In this document: positions 59,567 through 61,818 of the stretch, piece by piece
Layout of the letters: every line of letters begins with the position of its first letter
How positions within the stretch are numbered: the first letter of the stretch is position 1
Assembly (NCBI RefSeq): GCF_001556045.1
Contig: NZ_LSIC01000199.1
Coordinates: forward strand, 1 to 61,818
Reading direction: 5' to 3'
Length of the DNA: 61,818 nt
Source: Bradyrhizobium sp. CCH5-F6
Lineage (GTDB): Bacteria; Pseudomonadota; Alphaproteobacteria; Rhizobiales; Xanthobacteraceae
Made by a program: the position numbers and the translations under genes
The notes under the pieces: generated by a model
What the model was told of the DNA's origin: nothing
What the model saw: the letters and a program-made list of their open reading frames with translations, nothing else
Databases searched by the model: none

Positions 59567-61426
59567 GTGTCGCTAGTGGCCTCCGACGGAGAAAAATGGA
59601 TCAGGTTCCTGCGTCAGTACGGGCCGCTGCCCCGTAACGAAAGCATGTTCGACGAGCACATCAGCCGATCCGCCCGACGACTCAAGATCCGGCAGATATC
59701 CTTCAAACATCCGCTCGAAGACGCGCTGTTCTCCGTGTTTCGCACCGGAGCGGGGGAGCCGCGCTCCGTCGTCCTCACCGGCACCGCGGGGGACGGCAAG
59801 AGCCATCTCTGCGGGCGGGTCTGGGAAATGCTCGGCGGATCGAGCAAGGAATGGTCCACGAACGAAATCTATTTCCAACTGAAGAACGTGGTCATCGGCG
59901 GCCGCACCGTGACGGTCCACGTGATCAGAGATTTCACCGCCCTTCCGGATACGGACGACGCCGGCCGGTACGTCGACAAGAGCGAACTTCTGAGCAGGAT
60001 GGCGGCCTCGCTGTTCGCGGACGAGCCCGAGGACGTGTTCCTGCTGACGGCCAACGACGGCCAGCTCATGGAAGCCTGGCGCAAGGCCTCCGGTACCGAC
60101 GCCGTGCGCACGCGCGGAATGTTGGAAGCACGCCTGATCAACGAAGCGGATCCCGAGCCTGACGCCAAGCTGACGTTCCTCAACTTGAGTACCGTGTCCA
60201 GCACCGCCGTGTTCGACTTGGTCTCGGCAGCCCTTCTGGAGCATGAAGGATGGTCGAGATGCTACGAGGAGCAGCAGGAGTTCGGCTTCTTCGGACCCCG
60301 ATGCCCCATCCGCCGGAACTACGAACTGCTCAAGGCGCCGCTCCTGCAGAGCAGACTCCGAAGCCTCTTCCAGCTCTGCGACTTCAACGAACTTCACACG
60401 CCGATCCGGCGCGTGCTCATGCTGCTGGTGAATGCGATCCTGGGACATCCGGAGGCCAAGGAGCAGCTGTTGCTGCCCGGCGACGTCAGAGGCGTCGTCG
60501 AGCGGGGGGCGGGCTACAAGGCCAGCGTCTACGGCAATCTGTTCGGCGCCAATCTCGCCGGCACCAAGCGCGAATCCCTCGAAATATTCGAATACTTCTC
60601 GAGGTTCGGAATTGGTCAGGAAACGACGAACCGCATCGACAACATCCTCATCTTCGGCGCAGAGGACGAGAAGCTGCTTCCCTACTACCAGTCGCTGATG
60701 GTCGAGGACGCCTTCTACGGAGCGACGGACAGATTCCGGGCGGCGCAGCACGACTACGTGGAGGGACCCGAAAACGTCACCGGGGACGAGCACGAATTCC
60801 TGGACATGCTGGTCGACCAACGTCGCGCGTTGTTCTTCAAGATCCCGCCCGACCTCGCCGACGAACTCGAGCTTTGGCACATGACGGTGTTCACCGGCGC
60901 AGGAGAGTTTCTGAACGACGTCGCCGGTCCGTTGAAGGCGGGTCAGCCGGTCGGCAGGAAAATCGTGGAACGGCTCGTGAAGGGATTGAACCGGATCTTC
61001 ACCGGCATGCTCGTTTCCACCGAGCGGGAACTGCTGTTGGCGACCAGCCTTTCGCTCTCGACCGCCCGGGTCAGTCAGCTGCTCGAAGATCGAATTCCGG
61101 TTCGGCCGCGGGGGCAGGAATCCGTCGAGATAACGACGAGGCGGGGTTTCCCATCGTTGGACGTCTCGCTCCCGGGAGGAAAGCTCTGCTCCCTCCGTTT
61201 GAATCTGACGCGGTACGAATTCCTGATGCGCGTCAGCGCCGGCGCGCTCCCCGGAAATTTCTCCCGGGAGTGCTACGAGGACATACTGGCGTTCAAGAGC
61301 TCGTTGCTGTCCACCGCCAAGCCCCATGAGACCGAGAGCGGCGCGACCGAACTGTCATTCAGGCTCCTCAGTCTGGACCCGATGGGTAATCCCATCGACG
61401 AAACCGTGGAGGTGGCAGTTGCTTAG
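59567..61426 (+). CDS. DptF/SspF-like P-loop ATPase, candidate PT-dependent restriction component
   Basis: 619 residues from the GTG at 59567; a second GTG at 59576 has a better distance from GGAG, so the start is uncertain by 3 codons. Walker A G72-T-A-G-D-G-K-S79 with the GDGKS form I associate with DptF proteins, then DDAGRYVDKSEL and VFLLTANDGQLMEAW. The sspBCD cassette is known in some bacteria to be followed by sspFGH, and this is the SspF position. No assignment by search. It lies 28 bp after sspD. Confidence 0.7.
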   Translation: MSLVASDGEKWIRFLRQYGPLPRNESMFDEHISRSARRLKIRQISFKHPLEDALFSVFRTGAGEPRSVVLTGTAGDGKSHLCGRVWEMLGGSSKEWSTNEIYFQLKNVVIGGRTVTVHVIRDFTALPDTDDAGRYVDKSELLSRMAASLFADEPEDVFLLTANDGQLMEAWRKASGTDAVRTRGMLEARLINEADPEPDAKLTFLNLSTVSSTAVFDLVSAALLEHEGWSRCYEEQQEFGFFGPRCPIRRNYELLKAPLLQSRLRSLFQLCDFNELHTPIRRVLMLLVNAILGHPEAKEQLLLPGDVRGVVERGAGYKASVYGNLFGANLAGTKRESLEIFEYFSRFGIGQETTNRIDNILIFGAEDEKLLPYYQSLMVEDAFYGATDRFRAAQHDYVEGPENVTGDEHEFLDMLVDQRRALFFKIPPDLADELELWHMTVFTGAGEFLNDVAGPLKAGQPVGRKIVERLVKGLNRIFTGMLVSTERELLLATSLSLSTARVSQLLEDRIPVRPRGQESVEITTRRGFPSLDVSLPGGKLCSLRLNLTRYEFLMRVSAGALPGNFSRECYEDILAFKSSLLSTAKPHETESGATELSFRLLSLDPMGNPIDETVEVAVA

Positions 61427-61766
61427 TCCGCCGCCGCCGGCCGCCCACCCGGACAACAAGATGTGGGTCGACGAACAGATCTGGGGCCATCGCTTGTGGG
61501 ACGCTCAAAGTCCCTGGCTCATATTCCTGGAATTCCTGACGGTCGCCGAGGCGTGCCATCGCGAAGGACGCCTTCTGCAGGGGCTTTCGGTCGACGATCA
61601 AAACCGACCCGAACCGCTGAACTTCCGCCCTTACAAGCGCATGTATCTCCGCAACATACTCTACAACAACGAGGAGTTATTCCGCATCGCGGAGAAGCAC
61701 GCGGACGATGCGACCGCCTGGCGGCTATGGCTCCAATGGATGCAGGATCACGCGCAGGCGATATGA
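61419..61766 (+). CDS. Small protein with TTG start, SspG-position gene
   Basis: 115 residues from TTG at 61419, with GGAGGTGG at 61408-61415 as a strong ribosome site inside the end of the ATPase gene (8-base overlap). The longer ATG frame at 61326 would overlap the ATPase by 100 bases and is less likely. Features are MWVDEQIWGHRLWDAQSPWLI and RMYLRNILYNNEELF in overlapping pieces; Trp-rich and probably helical. The stop overlaps the next ATG (ATGA). No family is recognised; sspG is suggested only by position. Confidence 0.65.
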   Translation: MLSPPPPAAHPDNKMWVDEQIWGHRLWDAQSPWLIFLEFLTVAEACHREGRLLQGLSVDDQNRPEPLNFRPYKRMYLRNILYNNEELFRIAEKHADDATAWRLWLQWMQDHAQAI

Positions 61767-61818
61767 ACTTCCTCCGAATGAGTGGACACCTGTAGTAGGC
61801 TCGTTGAGCCTGGAGGTG
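61763..61818 (+). pseudogene. Interrupted third gene of the restriction module (SspH position)
   Basis: The ATG at 61763 overlaps the previous stop (ATGA), as in the other coupled genes, but the frame reads M-N-F-L-R-M-S-G-H-L and stops at 61795. The change of sequence near 61779 has the look of an insertion-sequence end. The remainder of the gene, if any, would be beyond the window. The product cannot be named from ten codons. Confidence 0.5.
61779..61818. mobile_element. Possible left end of an insertion sequence
   Basis: tgagtggacacctg is followed by a small perfect hairpin (ggctc-gtt-gagcc, 61798-61810) and ctggaggtg, which ends with a strong ribosome site at the window edge, as if a transposase gene starts just outside. 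The ends gtggacacc resemble the terminal repeats of some IS3-like elements, but I cannot assign a family. Confidence 0.4.

Larger units (their letters stand above)
30203..61818 (+). mobile_element. Integrative genomic island inserted at tRNA-Ser (right end outside window)
   Basis: The left boundary is the tRNA 3' end with an adjacent recombinase gene transcribed away from it. The content is accessory (defence, small paralog arrays, enzyme clusters). Chromosomal REP-like palindromes, frequent to the left, are absent. A second recombinase at 49441 suggests two elements in tandem. I did not find a second copy of the tRNA 3' sequence in the window, so the right attachment site and the length are unknown. 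Confidence 0.75.

Overview
The window reads as chromosome of a high-GC alphaproteobacterium of the Bradyrhizobium/Rhizobiales type. The evidence is the split atpHAGDC operon, the conserved run rplU-rpmA ... obgE-proB-proA-nadD-rsfS-rlmH-EnvC-CtpA, GC-rich codon use and several families of short palindromic intergenic repeats of the kind common in Bradyrhizobium. The genus is an inference from remembered sequence flavour, not from a search.

Bases 1-30112 are core chromosome. From left to right they hold a DUF4337 membrane protein and xerC, priA, an RlpA-like protein, the F1 ATP synthase operon (delta, alpha, gamma, beta, epsilon), two tandem RppH-type Nudix genes, and a minus-strand block for envelope, ribosome and biosynthesis functions (divergent polysaccharide deacetylase, CtpA protease, EnvC-like factor, RlmH, RsfS, NadD, ProA, ProB). 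Then come a Bug-type solute-binding protein, a sulfatase flanked by two copies of one repeat, ObgE, a MaoC-like protein, an EamA transporter, a GNAT acetyltransferase, the L27/L21 genes and a ROK-family protein. REP-like palindromes lie in many of these gaps.

At 30113-30202 is tRNA-Ser(CGA), followed at once by a DUF6538-type tyrosine recombinase. From there to the right edge the DNA is accessory and carries none of the chromosomal palindromes. I read it as an integrative island, possibly composite because a second recombinase of the same type lies at 49441-51141. The right end of the island is not in the window.

First island segment (30297-49174): (a) a translationally coupled operon of ten small genes built from three intermixed paralogous families plus a resolvase-like domain without the usual serine; (b) a small membrane protein, a frameshifted gene and a Rhizobiales-type small protein; (c) a minus-strand operon of a Cys-rich secreted peptide, a secreted HExxHxxGxxH metalloprotease, a four-helix membrane protein and a secreted protein; (d) a GH13 branching-enzyme-like gene divergent from a redox operon (glycogen-binding-domain/gluconate-dehydrogenase-subunit-3 fusion, GMC oxidoreductase, two cupin proteins and a small protein).

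Second island segment (49441-61818): a recombinase, a membrane-protein/methyltransferase pair, a small ribbon-helix-helix-like protein, an unlisted 46-codon gene, and a tightly coupled phosphorothioation operon (cysteine desulfurase, DUF4007 protein, large P-loop ATPase, PAPS-reductase-like protein = SspA-D type). Downstream are a DptF/SspF-like ATPase, a small TTG-start gene, and a third gene whose reading frame ends after ten codons at what looks like an insertion-sequence end. This suggests a PT modification module whose restriction partner is broken.
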